From assembly GCA_024180945.1 (NCBI GenBank), contig JAKSGN010000002.1:3348001-3412000 (forward strand): a DNA stretch of 64,000 nucleotides. Direction: 5' to 3'. This document shows positions 9,806 to 20,380 of the stretch, piece by piece; within the stretch, counting starts at the first letter, position 1; every line of letters begins with the position of its first letter. The notes under the pieces were generated by a model, which saw only the letters and a list, made by a program, of their open reading frames with translations, was not told where the DNA came from and did not search any database. A program made the position numbers and the translations under genes. The DNA comes from Macrophomina tecta (lineage: Eukaryota; Ascomycota; Dothideomycetes; Botryosphaeriales; Botryosphaeriaceae).

Positions 9806-10267
9806 CTAATGCCGCAAAGGGTATTCCCAAACTACCCTCCACACTAAGATAATAATTCCGGAGAGAAAGGCAATGTAGACATCGGGCATGGTGAGTGGAA
9901 TCCGAGCATCATTCGACAGCGTCGGTGTAACGACGATGACGGGCGGCGGGGTCGGGGTCGTCCGGGATGGCGTGGAGTTGGTGGTATTTATGTACGCCGC
10001 ACTGGGGGTGTGGCCTGTTGGACTTGTCGATGCATGCGTGGAGTCGGACGGCGTGGTGCTCTGGTGTTCAGCACAGAACGCTAATCTAGTGCTCAGACTG
10101 GCCGTCGCGGAACCTTTACCATACAGAATCTGGGACGACGGCGAGAAACTCGAATTGAGGTAGATATACCCATGTGACGAGTCGTTCCATGACCGGAGTT
10201 GATTGATCCTGCCAACGCCCTTGGCTGGTGTGGCTAGTGCAAATGTAATCAAAGTCGCGAGGAGCAT
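9806..10267 (-). CDS. secretory-pathway Ser/Thr/Pro-rich protein with C-terminal membrane anchor
   Basis: 153 residues. The N-terminus MLLATLITFALATPA is a textbook signal peptide with an Ala-X-Ala cleavage site. The middle (about residues 60-112) is rich in Thr, Ser and Pro with NSS/NDSS/NTTN sequons, so it is likely glycosylated. Residues 128-146 (VYIAFLSGIIILVWRVVW) form a transmembrane helix with a short basic tail. This suggests a type I surface protein. There are only one or two cysteines and no enzymatic domain. A TATAAG box lies about 36 bp upstream of the ATG. Confidence 0.65.
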   Translation of the reverse strand: MLLATLITFALATPAKGVGRINQLRSWNDSSHGYIYLNSSFSPSSQILYGKGSATASLSTRLAFCAEHQSTTPSDSTHASTSPTGHTPSAAYINTTNSTPSRTTPTPPPVIVVTPTLSNDARIPLTMPDVYIAFLSGIIILVWRVVWEYPLRH

Positions 10268-10485
10268 TTTGACTGCAGGCGAGAACGTGGCCGTGCCTGC
10301 TTCTTATACACTAAGTGCCACTTGACGCCGCCGCGTTTGGGATTGTCGGTTTTCTATCCACCGGCTATCGCCAAACAATTGCCGGTTTCCAACAACCATC
10401 ATTCGACAATCTTACTCCCTGCGGACAGGCAAAAAAAGCAACTACTGACATTGAGAATGCCGAATGTTGAAGCCAAAAAAAAACC

Positions 10486-10493
10486 TATATAAG
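10486..10493 (+). promoter_or_regulatory. TATA box of the 10549 gene
   Basis: TATATAAG lies 63 bp upstream of the ATG, within an A-rich tract. Confidence 0.65.
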
Positions 10494-10548
10494 TGGCTCC
10501 ACCTCTTCTCACGCAGACAGCCAGAACACTTCCCCCCCAAAACCCATT

Positions 10549-12234
10549 ATGTCGGCCGGTCCACCATCGAACCCCGTTCCTGTCTCCAGTGTGCAGCATA
10601 CGGCTGTGGCTCAGGCAGGGTCGTCTCAGCCGAATAGGCCTGGTTTGAGGCAGAGAGACGCGAATGGCAGGTTCGTAAGAAGGTCGGATCAACAGACCCA
10701 GTTAGCTACACCTGAACAGACTCCTCAGCCGGAGGTGAGCCAACGTGGCCGCCAAGAACGAATCGACCCGCAGAATTCTCCACCTTCGCATGAAAATTAC
10801 CAACAGACACAACCTTCACAAGCGTACGATGAGAGCCACAATGAATCAAATCAGTCGGAGTATGGGAGTCCTCCCCAATCACCGCAACCCTTTTACCCGG
10901 CCCTACCGCCACATTCACCCAGTCAGCAGGCGCCGCTACCTCAACCTGTTAACTCACAGGGTCCGCCGCATCAGCCTGCCTCTCAGTATACTCCGCCGGC
11001 CCAACCTCCTTCCCAGCCGACTCAACCGGTTCAACCTCCCCCACAGCAGGCGCCGCTACCTCAACCTGTCAACCCACAGGGTCCGCCGCATCAGCCTGCC
11101 TCTCAGTATACTCCGCCGGCCCAACCTCCTTTGCGACCAACCCCAGCCGTTCAGCCTCCTCCGCAGCAGGCGCCGCTGTCTCAGCCTTTCCCTCCACAGG
11201 CTCCGCCGCAGCAGCCTGCCTCTCAGCCTACCCTGCCGGTCCAACCTCCTCCTCCGCAAGGCCCACCAGCCCAAACGCATTCTCACCAGGAACAGAACAT
11301 AGACCATTACAATATACCGGTATATGAGCCCACTGAAGTGTTTGACCAAAACATCCTTACTACCGGAGTCACCAAATGGGGACAAGTTGTCCACGTTCGC
11401 TCAGCTGGAAGGGATCAAGTCCGTGTATTTGTGCAATGTGGCACAAGAGATTTCCCGGTAATCATCGCTTTACCGACATCTCTGTACCCTGGAGGATTCA
11501 AAGAGAGGGCGCTACAAGCTCTTGGTGGATGGGGGACTGTCCCCGAAGACATCACCTCTGAGAGGATTACTCAAGTCCGCTCTGTAATAAGACTACCCAA
11601 GTGGAATGCAGACACGGAGAGGGAAACCCCTTTGTACTTCGTAATCTGGATTGATGGTCAACCCGTCGATCGTATCACGACAAAAGCGCACATGATTCGC
11701 GTATGCCGTAAGAGCTGGGTGGACAATCAGATAGCGAAGCATCTCCCCCAGCAAAAGAGTATGGTTGAGTGGGCAGCATTCATGAGGCGTTTGAGGCGCC
11801 ATCCGGCGACCAAGCAGCCTTTGACTGATACCGATTGGAATCAAACACCTTGGCTCTACTACGAGTTACCAGAAGAGTCGGTCACCGAAGGGGCTGTGCC
11901 GTACGGTTTTGGACGCAAAGGCTCCCGCAGTCCCACGCCCAACGTAAAGACTGAGCACATTGGGTCCTTCGAGCTGCCCCCGGGGTTCTTTGCCAGGACC
12001 AGTCCGACGCCGGACAGGAGTTGGAATCCTATCGCCACTCCAGCACCTGGCGGGCTCAGCCAAACCAGAGGAACCTCTGTACCACCTGTAGCCAACGGTC
12101 CACCCGTGATCCCTACAGCAAACGGCCCTCCGGTGCGGTCAACCTCAACGGTAGATGTGCAGGCTATGGCTGACCTGCTTCGATCGGCTAGTGAGGCCGA
12201 AAAGGAGGAGTATCGTAGAGCTTTAGGTCTTTAG
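10549..12234 (+). CDS. Pro/Gln-rich protein with globular C-terminal half
   Basis: 561 residues, single exon. Residues 1-125 are polar and include GLRQRDANGRFVRR, a basic patch that could direct nuclear entry. Residues about 125-250 are a Pro/Gln tract built from three 40-residue repeats; the DNA unit is 120 bp, starting at 10927, 11047 and 11167, and the first two are almost identical. Residues about 255-450 look folded, with mixed hydrophobic strands (VHVRSAGRDQVRVFVQCG, LYFVIWIDGQPVDRI) and a helical end. The tail is Ser/Pro-rich. No known domain is recognised. A transposon gag-like origin is possible but there is no polymerase nearby. Confidence 0.75.
   Translation: MSAGPPSNPVPVSSVQHTAVAQAGSSQPNRPGLRQRDANGRFVRRSDQQTQLATPEQTPQPEVSQRGRQERIDPQNSPPSHENYQQTQPSQAYDESHNESNQSEYGSPPQSPQPFYPALPPHSPSQQAPLPQPVNSQGPPHQPASQYTPPAQPPSQPTQPVQPPPQQAPLPQPVNPQGPPHQPASQYTPPAQPPLRPTPAVQPPPQQAPLSQPFPPQAPPQQPASQPTLPVQPPPPQGPPAQTHSHQEQNIDHYNIPVYEPTEVFDQNILTTGVTKWGQVVHVRSAGRDQVRVFVQCGTRDFPVIIALPTSLYPGGFKERALQALGGWGTVPEDITSERITQVRSVIRLPKWNADTERETPLYFVIWIDGQPVDRITTKAHMIRVCRKSWVDNQIAKHLPQQKSMVEWAAFMRRLRRHPATKQPLTDTDWNQTPWLYYELPEESVTEGAVPYGFGRKGSRSPTPNVKTEHIGSFELPPGFFARTSPTPDRSWNPIATPAPGGLSQTRGTSVPPVANGPPVIPTANGPPVRSTSTVDVQAMADLLRSASEAEKEEYRRALGL
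10927..11286 (+). repeat. three 120-bp coding repeats
   Basis: Three tandem in-frame copies (10927, 11047, 11167) each begin CAGGCGCCGCT and encode a 40-residue Pro/Gln unit. Copies 1 and 2 differ by only a few bases; copy 3 is more diverged. Confidence 0.8.
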
Positions 12235-12540
12235 GCATAGAGACCCCTTCTAATTAATTTTTTTTTTACGTGTAGGACGAATCAAGCGCTTGTGATCTAG
12301 CCTTTCGTCAAATCAAAGATTGGGGAAGCGGAAAGCTTTCTCACGTCCATTATATAGAGTCGTCGTGTTTCCGCACGAGTTGCGCGGGGCTGCAAAGCTT
12401 TTAAGAATCATCCAGCATGCAAAAGTGCGTAGGGCAGATAATCTTCACGTTTTAGCGAATTAAGACTGAACCAACTCGAGCTAGCGACTATATATTTCTT
12501 AAGAGGTAGTATATAGAGGCTCACAACTAATCGTGGGCGT
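12235..12540. other. intergenic between convergent genes
   Basis: AT-rich with a T tract just after 12250. This probably holds the two 3' ends; no gene is seen. Confidence 0.4.
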
Positions 12541-13137
12541 TTAAGAAGAATGCACATGTCCGCCCACTGATTGGAACTCAGCCATAACGTCGGGATGAAT
12601 ATCTCTGCTGAGTACCCAGCTGTTGTGCTCCGGACCATACCCTTTCCACTTGATAAGGTACCTCACAACCTTCCTGCTTCCCCCCCAACGACGGCGGGCG
12701 TGGCGCTTAATCACGCGTTCGACTGGATACTCGCGCTTCCGCGAAGTGGATGGCTGCGTTGTAGGGCCTTTCGGGTCGTCGGATGCCTCCACCTTCTCAT
12801 TGTAGTTCAGCTGCATGAGAATTGCCGCTGCTTCGTATGTTCCGGCTTGGTAAGCACCGGTGCGCGCCAGCCGTGCAGTACGGTTCAGTGGGTGAAGAAT
12901 ATCCCTTCCCGGGACCGGACTGGGCTTCAATGCCCGACCGCGGTCTGGCGCAGATCGTGCTTTTTTGATGAGCAAAGGGGACTCTGGCTGAGTGGAAGCG
13001 GCAGAAGCTTTAGCGGTCCGCTTTGTCCGGAGAAGTTCGCCGAGAGAAGGTAGAGGTGAGCTGTTGAGATCTGGGTCGCAATGTTCGGTGACGCGAGCTG
13101 GAGCATTGTCGGGCGTGCGAGGATAGTTGAACGACAT
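12541..13137 (-). CDS. stand-alone chromodomain protein
   Basis: 198 residues from the ATG at 13137; a GTATAAG box lies about 95 bp upstream. Residues about 133-187 form a chromodomain: VERVIKRH, the core aromatic stretch YLIKWKGYGPEHNSWV, and a final helix DVMAEF. The aromatic-cage positions are populated (W of WKGY, W of NSW), so histone-tail binding is plausible. The WKGYGPEHNSW form is closest to chromodomains at the end of chromovirus (Ty3-type) integrases, but no integrase or polymerase surrounds it. The N-terminal 130 residues are basic and Pro/Ser-rich. A domesticated retroelement chromodomain is the likely origin (inference). Confidence 0.8.
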   Translation of the reverse strand: MSFNYPRTPDNAPARVTEHCDPDLNSSPLPSLGELLRTKRTAKASAASTQPESPLLIKKARSAPDRGRALKPSPVPGRDILHPLNRTARLARTGAYQAGTYEAAAILMQLNYNEKVEASDDPKGPTTQPSTSRKREYPVERVIKRHARRRWGGSRKVVRYLIKWKGYGPEHNSWVLSRDIHPDVMAEFQSVGGHVHSS

Positions 13138-13541
13138 GATGAGCTGCTACAGGCAAGACGAGGTATAATGTGGTAGCTTGGAAGGACCTGATGCGTGTCT
13201 GCTGAAGCCTACAGCGTGGCACATCCCGTTCTTATACCCTGGCTTGTCATACTCACGTGATGTCGTGCAGGCAAAGCAATGCCGTTCGCTTTCTTGCGAC
13301 TTGGTATCGGCAATTTTCAGCTGCCCTCGGGGATTTGGCTACTGCACACGGCCTTTCTTTAACTGATCGGCCATCATACCGCATAGTTCTTGTCAAATCG
13401 TGTACCTTTAGACCACTTCCACGAAATTTTTCGATAGGTCGACTAAAGGCGGCACATGAAAGACAATCCTACGATTGATTGATACAGAGGGCTATTTCGT
13501 ACTATTTGAAAGGATATTAAACTACAAGACATCGAAGGAGG
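13138..13541. other. intergenic
   Basis: Holds the promoter of the chromodomain gene near 13230 and AT-rich sequence up to the transposon end. No gene seen. Confidence 0.4.
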
Positions 13542-13545
13542 CATA

Positions 13546-13662
13546 TGTGCCCCGGTATAGCGCAAAGACCCGATCAGTTACTAATCGAGCCGATTAGTTA
13601 CTAAACGCCAACGATTAGTGCAATTGCGCTATTCCGGAGGATTAGGGACTAATTGCCACCCC
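13546..13662. repeat. left terminal inverted repeat (117 bp)
   Basis: Reads inward from TGTGCCCCGG to CTAATTGCCACCCC. It matches the inverse of 16932-16978 (one clear mismatch noticed) joined to 22258-22331. Internally it holds the repeated short words GATTAG and TTACTAA, possible transposase-binding sites. Confidence 0.9.
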
Positions 13663-14016
13663 TTGCTGCTGCTTTGGGTAAGTCGCGCGATTATCTGGCG
13701 GTGAGGCGTTGGTGTTTCGTACGGCATCGCTTAGCAACCCCCCCTTGCCATTACCACCAATCATGAGTCCTCGCTTCGCCGGAGCACTAAAGGCCGGTGC
13801 CAAATGTATACAATCACCAAAAGCATGGTGTTGACAACATGGTGTTGAGCTGCAGCAGCCGCTTCCGCGTAATTGCAGTGCTACCTACTTACGAGTCGCG
13901 CTTGCGATGATGTCGCATAGAGAGATATTTATCACGCACCTGCGAAACCTTGGTGTATAAGAGTGGCGTCGCTGCGACATAGGTATCTGCCTCTCAGTCC
14001 TGGAGTCCTCAACACC

Positions 14017-16569
14017 ATGGCGCCGGCCCGTCGCCCAGCCAACCCAAGCCTCGCAGAGGACCCTCTACCACCAAACGCGAAGTCTTTCTTCGAAGTATAC
14101 CTGCAGAGGGACACTGGCAGGAAGAAACGAGTACGTTTCACCCTTAAACGGTACAACGATTACATCAGATGGATCAAAACGCTACCCGACGCGTCCTCCC
14201 CCACCTACCAGGCCGCGCAGACTGCTCGTCGGTACTACACCTACTATAATGGTGCCGGCGCAACGCTGAATGAGGGCTTGTATCGGCTTTCCCAAAAAGG
14301 CAAACCTGAACTGAAGGTAAGTTGTCGTGTTGGAGTACAAAGTGATATCCGAGGAGAAGAGAGGAGAGCTTTTCCGTATTTTCTTAGTTCCCCCTACATC
14401 GAATTGGAATTAACTTCCACCTACAACGCTTACTAACCGTTCACAGGTCATCCATGAGGGTGACATGTTCGACACAATCAAGGAGGCTCATCTCTTCCTT
14501 AATCATGCGGGCATCGAGCCGACTGCCAAGTTCCTTGCGCAAGATCGATACGGAATCACCGAAGATGACGTTGCTGAGTTTCAGAGGCTATGCAAGTTTT
14601 GTACACAAAACGAGTCATCTCACAATAAGGCACCGCTACACCCAATTGTGACTCTGCGTCTCTTCGAGCGTGTCCAAATTGACCTTATTGACTTCCGCAA
14701 TAACCCATATGGGAAGTACAAATACGTCCTCTGCATCAAGGACTGCTTTTCAAAGTACTGTCAGCTGTACCCTTGCGCACCAAGTCCGCTGCGGAAGTGG
14801 CGAAGAAATTTAGACGGTATGAGCAACGATCTTTATATGCTGAATTGAGCTAATATAGGTGCAGATGGGCCGCAGCCTTTGGACCTTCCGATATATGTCA
14901 AAGCGACAGAGGTAGCGAGTTCAAGGAGGCCTTGAAGCTACTACTACAACAACTTGGTATTAAGCAAGTCCTCAGTCGCCCTCGGCACCCACGGACCAAC
15001 GGTCTGATTGAGCAGAACAACGCTCAGGTCAAGCAAAAGCTTGTGAGCATTGCGAGGACGATGGGGGAGCGAGACCTTGCCTTCGCATGCGCTGAAGTCG
15101 CAATGCAGCTAAACGCTACACCAAAGAGGGCTCTGAAGGGGAAGACACCGTACTTTATCGTCTTCGGACGAAAGATGAACTCTCATCCCGTAAGCCCTGC
15201 GCTCCGTGAGGACTTAGAGATTGATGAGGTCCTCGAGGATGAGTGGCAGGATGCCGAGGGCGTGAGTCCTGCCGACCTTCCCTATCCGGGCGGGGACTCT
15301 GGACCTCTTAGTAGCCAGGATGACGATCTTTCTCCGCCTGAGGACCGAGACGACCCAGCCGACGATGATGACATCGTTTTCCTCCACGAGAGTACCTGCC
15401 AGCTACTGAAACCTCGACCCTGGACTCTGACGACGGCAAGGGTAAAGCGCCTACTCTTCCATCCGTTTCCGGAGCTCTTCAACGACCCTGATGATCCTGT
15501 GCTTAACGACGAGTCCCTGCGCAGCTACGTCATTGAGCGCGTGGCTGAAATCAATATTCGCCAAGGCGGATTGAAAGAGCTCCACAAGGAGGGTATTTTA
15601 GTGAATCCTCGCGTCCGTTATAAGCTTGATGATGGATCAGAGGAGCCACCTGAACTACGAGACGCTATAATCAAGCTGGACCTACTAGCGGCCGGGTGGC
15701 GAGGTGCTGAACTCGTCGCTGCTAAGAGATGGTTAGTGAGGGAGTATGAGCCTGCAGAGGAGGCCGCGGGGGGTCCTTCTAATACGGTAGAAGAGGCAGA
15801 AAAGGCAGCTATTACAGCCAAGGCAGCAGAACTCGTCTCTGCCGCCCTCGCCCTCGCGGGGGCTACACCACGCCGGGTGCGCTTTTCAGACCTCAACGAG
15901 CGAGTGACCCCAGCTACGCAGTCAGAACCATCAGAATCACCCCATGAGGGCCGCCAGTGTGGTGATCAGGTACGAGGCACGCAAGAACGACTTCGTGAGC
16001 TTATGACGAGGAAGTACAGCAGGGCTCACAAGTGTCAGCAAATTAACCTTCACGACCAAGTCACCTTCCCTGTGCCCGCGCAGGACCGACGAGGCAATAT
16101 TCGACGCTATTTCGGCAAGGTGATTAGCAACAAGAACGGCTACTACGAGATTCAGACCAAATACGGTATCATTAATCACCTCTTTCCACCAAACGAGCTT
16201 GTGCTCGTCCATGCGACTCACCACCTACCCGAAAACGTCTTCCGCGGCCGTACTAATAAGATCCCAGTAACTTACGTAGCTACAATGGAGCACGGGCATA
16301 TTGACAAGCCTGAAGTGCGTTGCAACTGCGGCCCACGCGGCTGTAGAAACAAGAAGTGTAGGTGCTCGAAGCAGGGCCGCTTCTGCACCTCAAAGTGTCA
16401 CACTTCGCACTCATGTACAAACAAAAGTAGCGAAGAGGGTGAGGACAGCGAGGATGGTGGAGACAGGCTAGAGGAAGCGTTCGGAGTGGGCGATGAGGCA
16501 GTAGAAGGTCGGGTGTCACGACGAGGCCGTCGGCAGGTGCCATCCAGGCGGGCACTTGGGCTGGATTGA
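14017..16569 (+). pseudogene. Ginger-like rve integrase transposase with CXC domain (one frameshift)
   Basis: Exons 14017-14316, 14447-14816 and 14859-16569, with introns of 130 nt (GTAAGT) and 42 nt (GTATGA, branch GCTAAT, ATATAG). A TATA box is near 13956. Order: N-terminal region; zinc-binding H-H-C-C (HLFLNHAG ... CKFC); integrase core with acidic residues in VQIDLIDF, CQSDRGSEF and NGLIEQNN (34 residues between the last two by my count); an acidic linker; SH3-like region; then a cysteine-rich CXC/tesmin-type domain (CNCGPRGCRNKKCRC). One base is missing at about 14771, between CQLYP and LRTKSAAEV, so this copy probably cannot make full transposase, although everything else reads through. 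The stop is at 16567. Confidence 0.85.
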
Positions 16570-16931
16570 GAGAAGGTCCGAGAGGTACGGAGATTTGCAT
16601 GTATTTTAGTATGAGTATCCCATTCTTTCCCAATCGTCCCTGGCGCCCACTCATGTATTCGCTTAACACCACGCGTGTGAATTTTCACCATAAGTATTAT
16701 CCCGCCATCCGGCCGATCAAACTAATAGCACAGCACAACGCATACCTCACATACAGTGTTTCCGAAACACTACTACCTTCTTCCTCTATCATTCTATGAA
16801 CGTTTTGTACTTCAGCAGAATCGACTCTTCATACGCAGACGATCCGACATCGTCGCTTTCCGCGCCAGCCGGTGGGGTGTTTACCGGGGTGGACAATTTG
16901 CACTAAAAGATTACTTATGTAATGTTACACA
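16570..16931. other. transposon 3' non-coding region
   Basis: Sequence between the transposase stop and the right inverted repeat. Several short frames but nothing supported. Confidence 0.4.
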
Positions 16932-16978
16932 GGGGTGGCAATTAGTCCCTAATCCTCCGGAATGGCGCAATTGCACTA
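16932..16978. repeat. inner half of the right terminal inverted repeat
   Basis: Inverse complement of the inner 47 bp of the left repeat, ending in GCACTA where the insertion begins. Confidence 0.9.
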
Positions 16979-17769
16979 GTTATCCGATACGTTAGGTTTT
17001 AATACAATTATTCTTTGCTACTGTAAGATGGTGAATCAATAGGCGCATTGGCTGCGTTGCGACGTCTAATTTTGTGTGCTCGTCTGAGCTGAAAAAATCG
17101 GGCATGACGCGGGATCGGGCATCACCTGGTGAATTACGTTACGTTAGAGAGTGAATTGACGATGCTACTGAGTGTAATGAGTGATGGGGGAGGATCCCCT
17201 TTATGCTACAGTGTAGGGCTAGCAAGCCACGGATAATCTTGTAACGCTTAACGTTTGACATTACCCTATATAGTATCGTAACCTAACAGAATCAAATCAA
17301 AATATTTTGGATAGGAAATGTTGGAAAATAGGAACGGCAGTATGTTAGTGAGGCGAAAAGGGCGGTAGGGAGGTCGGGTATGCTAAACTAAGAAATGGAA
17401 GGACGACCCATGTAGACTTGAATTACGGGTAGAGTGGAATTAATTATATATCTTAGGCCGTGGTGCGGTTCCTACAGCAGACTACTAGGATGACCAGCGA
17501 ACGGCAGCTTGGGCATGAGGCAACTCAGGATCGGGTATAAGAACGGGGATTAGTAGGTGAGAAAAGGCAGTGTGGGAAGAATGGAAAGTATGGACTGCTC
17601 TTATGTTACCAAAGTAGACATCGTAGCCTGAATAGAATCAAATCAAATCAAAGTCTTTTGGTTAGGGATATCTTCAGGAAATCAGGCGTGTGCTACGATA
17701 AGGAAAGAATAACTAGATGGATGAAACCAGTGCTATAGCTGCATTAATTGGAACAAGCCACTGTACCGC
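16979..17769. other. AT-rich non-coding part of the insertion
   Basis: No gene. The words AATCAAATCAAA and (T)TTTTGG recur near 17290-17310 and 17637-17662, suggesting an old diverged duplication. The rest is AT-rich, as repeat-induced point mutation would leave it, but this was not measured. Confidence 0.4.
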
Positions 17770-19725
17770 TCATGGCGTGACAATGTTAAAGTTAGGGTCG
17801 CCAGGGTCGATCAATGCGGACAAACGGTCGAGAGCAGAGGTGTCGCCATCAACATCAATGCCCGCCTTCTCCAGCGCGTCGACGTCGAACCCGTACACAG
17901 CAATCGCAGGTAACGCGCTGCTCGCTCCGGTCAGAGTCACATCGGCCGTGGTACCGGCGCAAGTCGTGCTGTAGATGAGGGCGCCGTTGGAGAGCCACAG
18001 GTGATAGCGAGGTCCATCTGTGAGCACGACATTAATGGAAATTTTCTCCTCCCAAGCTTTGGGTCCGTTGATTTGGATGGCGTAAGCATCAAACAACATT
18101 TCCGGCGTGAGCTGGGCAATTACATCGGCCGATGCGGTCTGCGTCGGCGTGCCAAAGTTGGAGGTCCGCAGCTCCGTAGTCCCAGACATGAAAAAATCCC
18201 TCCACGTGCCGTTCTCCGCCCCATACCCCAGCTGCTCATATGTGTCAGCCAGCAATTCTCGCGCGTCCGAGTAGTCCGGATCAGCAAAGACGGCGTGGTT
18301 GAGGATTTCGGCTGCCCAGCGGAAGTCACCCGCGTCAAACGCTTCGCGGCTCTTGGTGACGATCTGACCAAAACCTCCAGCAAGGTCGACGTAGCGTTTA
18401 GCTCTTTCCACGGGTATGTGTTCCCATAGATGAGCCGGGTTGCCGTCGAACCAGCCAACATAACGCTGGTAAATGGCTTTGACGTTGTGATTGACCGAGC
18501 CGTAATACCCACGGGCGTTCCAAGCCTGCTCAATGGCGGGAGGTAAAGTCATCTGCTCAGCAATCTCGGGACCGTTGAATCCCTTGTTTATCAGACGTAG
18601 TGTCTGGTCATGTACGTAGGCATATAGATCGCGTTGGCAGGTAAGGAAGTCGACAACCTTATCGTAGCCCCAGATCGGCCAGTGGTGGGAGGCAAAGACG
18701 ACCTTGGCCTTGCCACCGAACAGATCAATAGTCTCGGTAAGGACACGAGCCCAGGCATGTGGGTCCCGAACAAGTGCACCGCGCAAGGTCAACAGGTTGT
18801 GAAACGTGTGGGTAGCGTCCTCAGCCGCACACAGTGCCTTCAGGTCGGGAAAATAGATGAGCATTTCAGCCGGGGCTTCGGTGTTGGGCGCCATCTGGAA
18901 CACCATGTTGACACCATCCACGACTTCGGTATGGTTCGTCTCGCTGATATAATTTGTTGGCTTGATAAGTGTGACGGTTCCAGTCGAGGTTGTCTGTCCA
19001 AGTCCGGCACCAATCTGGGCCTGCGGTCCCCGGTCCAGGGCGGCGCCATACATATAAGCGGCACGGCGGGCCATTGCAGTACCCGTGTACACATTCTCGG
19101 ATACTGCGTGTTCGAGGAAACCTTCTGGAGCAAAAATCTTTGTCCCATTAGAGTCGACTTCTTCTTGAGAGACAAAGCCCTTAACGCCCCCAAAGTGGTC
19201 AGCATGCGAGTGAGTATAGATTATGGCCTTTACAGGTTTGTCGCCACGCTTATCGCGGTATAGACCCCAGGCTGCCGCACCAGTTTCTTGGGAGATGAGA
19301 GGGTCGATGACGATGACGCCCTCAGAACCTTCGATGATTGTGGTGTTCGACAGGTCAAGGCCTCGTACCTGGTAAATTCCCGGAACAACTTCGTAGAGGC
19401 CGTCCACGGTGTTGAGCTGGGATTGTCGCCATAGACTTGGATTTGCTGTGTCAGGTGAATCCTGGTCCAGGAACTTGTAGGCATCGTTATTCCACACGAT
19501 GTCACCGTTTGCATTTTTGATAACGTTGGGATCGAGGCGGCTCTGGAATCCCGCTTGTGCGTCATCAAAATCTTGCGTGTCATCAAACGGTAAGCTGTTC
19601 CGCACCTCCTCTTGTTGTTTCACAATTGTCTCCGTCGCAGGCTTAGGGGATGTCATGGTTAGATTTCGGGTTCTTGCGTGAGAAATGAGTTTTGTGGTTG
19701 TTTCCGCGGAATGAGTCGTGTTCAT
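17770..19725 (-). CDS. alkyl sulfatase (SdsA/BDS1 type, metallo-beta-lactamase fold)
   Basis: 651 residues, no intron, ATG at 19725; a later ATG at 19653 (MTSPKPATET) would give the usual length and may be used. The zinc-binding motif THSHADHFGG is at residues 171-180. NTEAPAE (E283), AEDATH (E302) and ASHHWPIWG (near H347) supply the remaining ligands of the SdsA1 site. The C-terminal third (about 520-651) is the SCP2-like domain of this family. Expected reaction: cleavage of primary alkyl sulfates such as dodecyl sulfate to alcohol plus sulfate, giving sulfur scavenging or detergent tolerance. Yeast BDS1 is the known fungal relative and is thought to be of bacterial origin. No signal peptide is obvious. 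The frame is intact although the gene sits inside a transposon. Confidence 0.93.
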   Translation of the reverse strand: MNTTHSAETTTKLISHARTRNLTMTSPKPATETIVKQQEEVRNSLPFDDTQDFDDAQAGFQSRLDPNVIKNANGDIVWNNDAYKFLDQDSPDTANPSLWRQSQLNTVDGLYEVVPGIYQVRGLDLSNTTIIEGSEGVIVIDPLISQETGAAAWGLYRDKRGDKPVKAIIYTHSHADHFGGVKGFVSQEEVDSNGTKIFAPEGFLEHAVSENVYTGTAMARRAAYMYGAALDRGPQAQIGAGLGQTTSTGTVTLIKPTNYISETNHTEVVDGVNMVFQMAPNTEAPAEMLIYFPDLKALCAAEDATHTFHNLLTLRGALVRDPHAWARVLTETIDLFGGKAKVVFASHHWPIWGYDKVVDFLTCQRDLYAYVHDQTLRLINKGFNGPEIAEQMTLPPAIEQAWNARGYYGSVNHNVKAIYQRYVGWFDGNPAHLWEHIPVERAKRYVDLAGGFGQIVTKSREAFDAGDFRWAAEILNHAVFADPDYSDARELLADTYEQLGYGAENGTWRDFFMSGTTELRTSNFGTPTQTASADVIAQLTPEMLFDAYAIQINGPKAWEEKISINVVLTDGPRYHLWLSNGALIYSTTCAGTTADVTLTGASSALPAIAVYGFDVDALEKAGIDVDGDTSALDRLSALIDPGDPNFNIVTP

Positions 19726-20380
19726 TACGGGGAGGATGGGGCTTTATCATAACGCTTCGTAGTGCTATATTGCGACTTGACAGCCAACACCATGGATAAA
19801 CCTTGAGAGAAAGATTCGCAAGTCTGGCTCCATGCAAAGCAAAGCTCTAAAACCGGGAGGATTTCATAGGCCCCACGCGTTGCTGCATACACCTAGGCTG
19901 CGTACAACAGCGGGATGAAGTTAGGAAGCCGAATGGAACCCTAGAAAATGATTTAATCATATGCAGAATCAGCGCGAGGATTTCATAGGCCCCACGCGTC
20001 ACTGCATACACCGAGGCCGCGTACAACAGCGGGATGGAATTAGGAAGCCGAATGGAGCTAGATTGAAGGTTTTTACATGCTGCAAGAGCTATCTACTACC
20101 CGAACCCTATAGATACATGTGTTCGGGTATATCGAACTATTGAAAGAGGATTGACCTTGTTCCTTGCTCCAGCATTACGCATACAGCTATGTTGCGGTCT
20201 GCCTATAAGTAGCGACATCTTTCCCTTCTAGTAACAGCAGCAACACGCCGATTACCAGTGGAGGCTTTACCTCTAGCCTATTTTTACTCTTCTATTGTTG
20301 CTTCATTGCTCGTTCATACTACTTTAATCTCGCTTACCTAGGAGCAACATCCTGTTTGAAATTCCCCATTTAAACAAGTC
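19726..20380. other. intergenic with a direct repeat
   Basis: Promoter side of the sulfatase gene and of the thioredoxin-like gene. Contains the repeat listed next and otherwise nothing I can support. Confidence 0.4.
19857..20061. repeat. imperfect direct repeat, two copies of about 85 bp
   Basis: Copies at about 19857-19944 and 19976-20061, roughly 120 bp apart, share GAGGATTTCATAGGCCCCAC and AGGAAGCCGAATGGA with about ten differences between them. They lie 130-340 bp upstream of the sulfatase start and could be regulatory or a transposon scar. Confidence 0.75.

Noticed and set aside
10549..13137. LTR retrotransposon made of the Pro-rich gene plus the chromodomain
   Set aside because: The two genes are on opposite strands, and no protease, polymerase, integrase or LTR is present.
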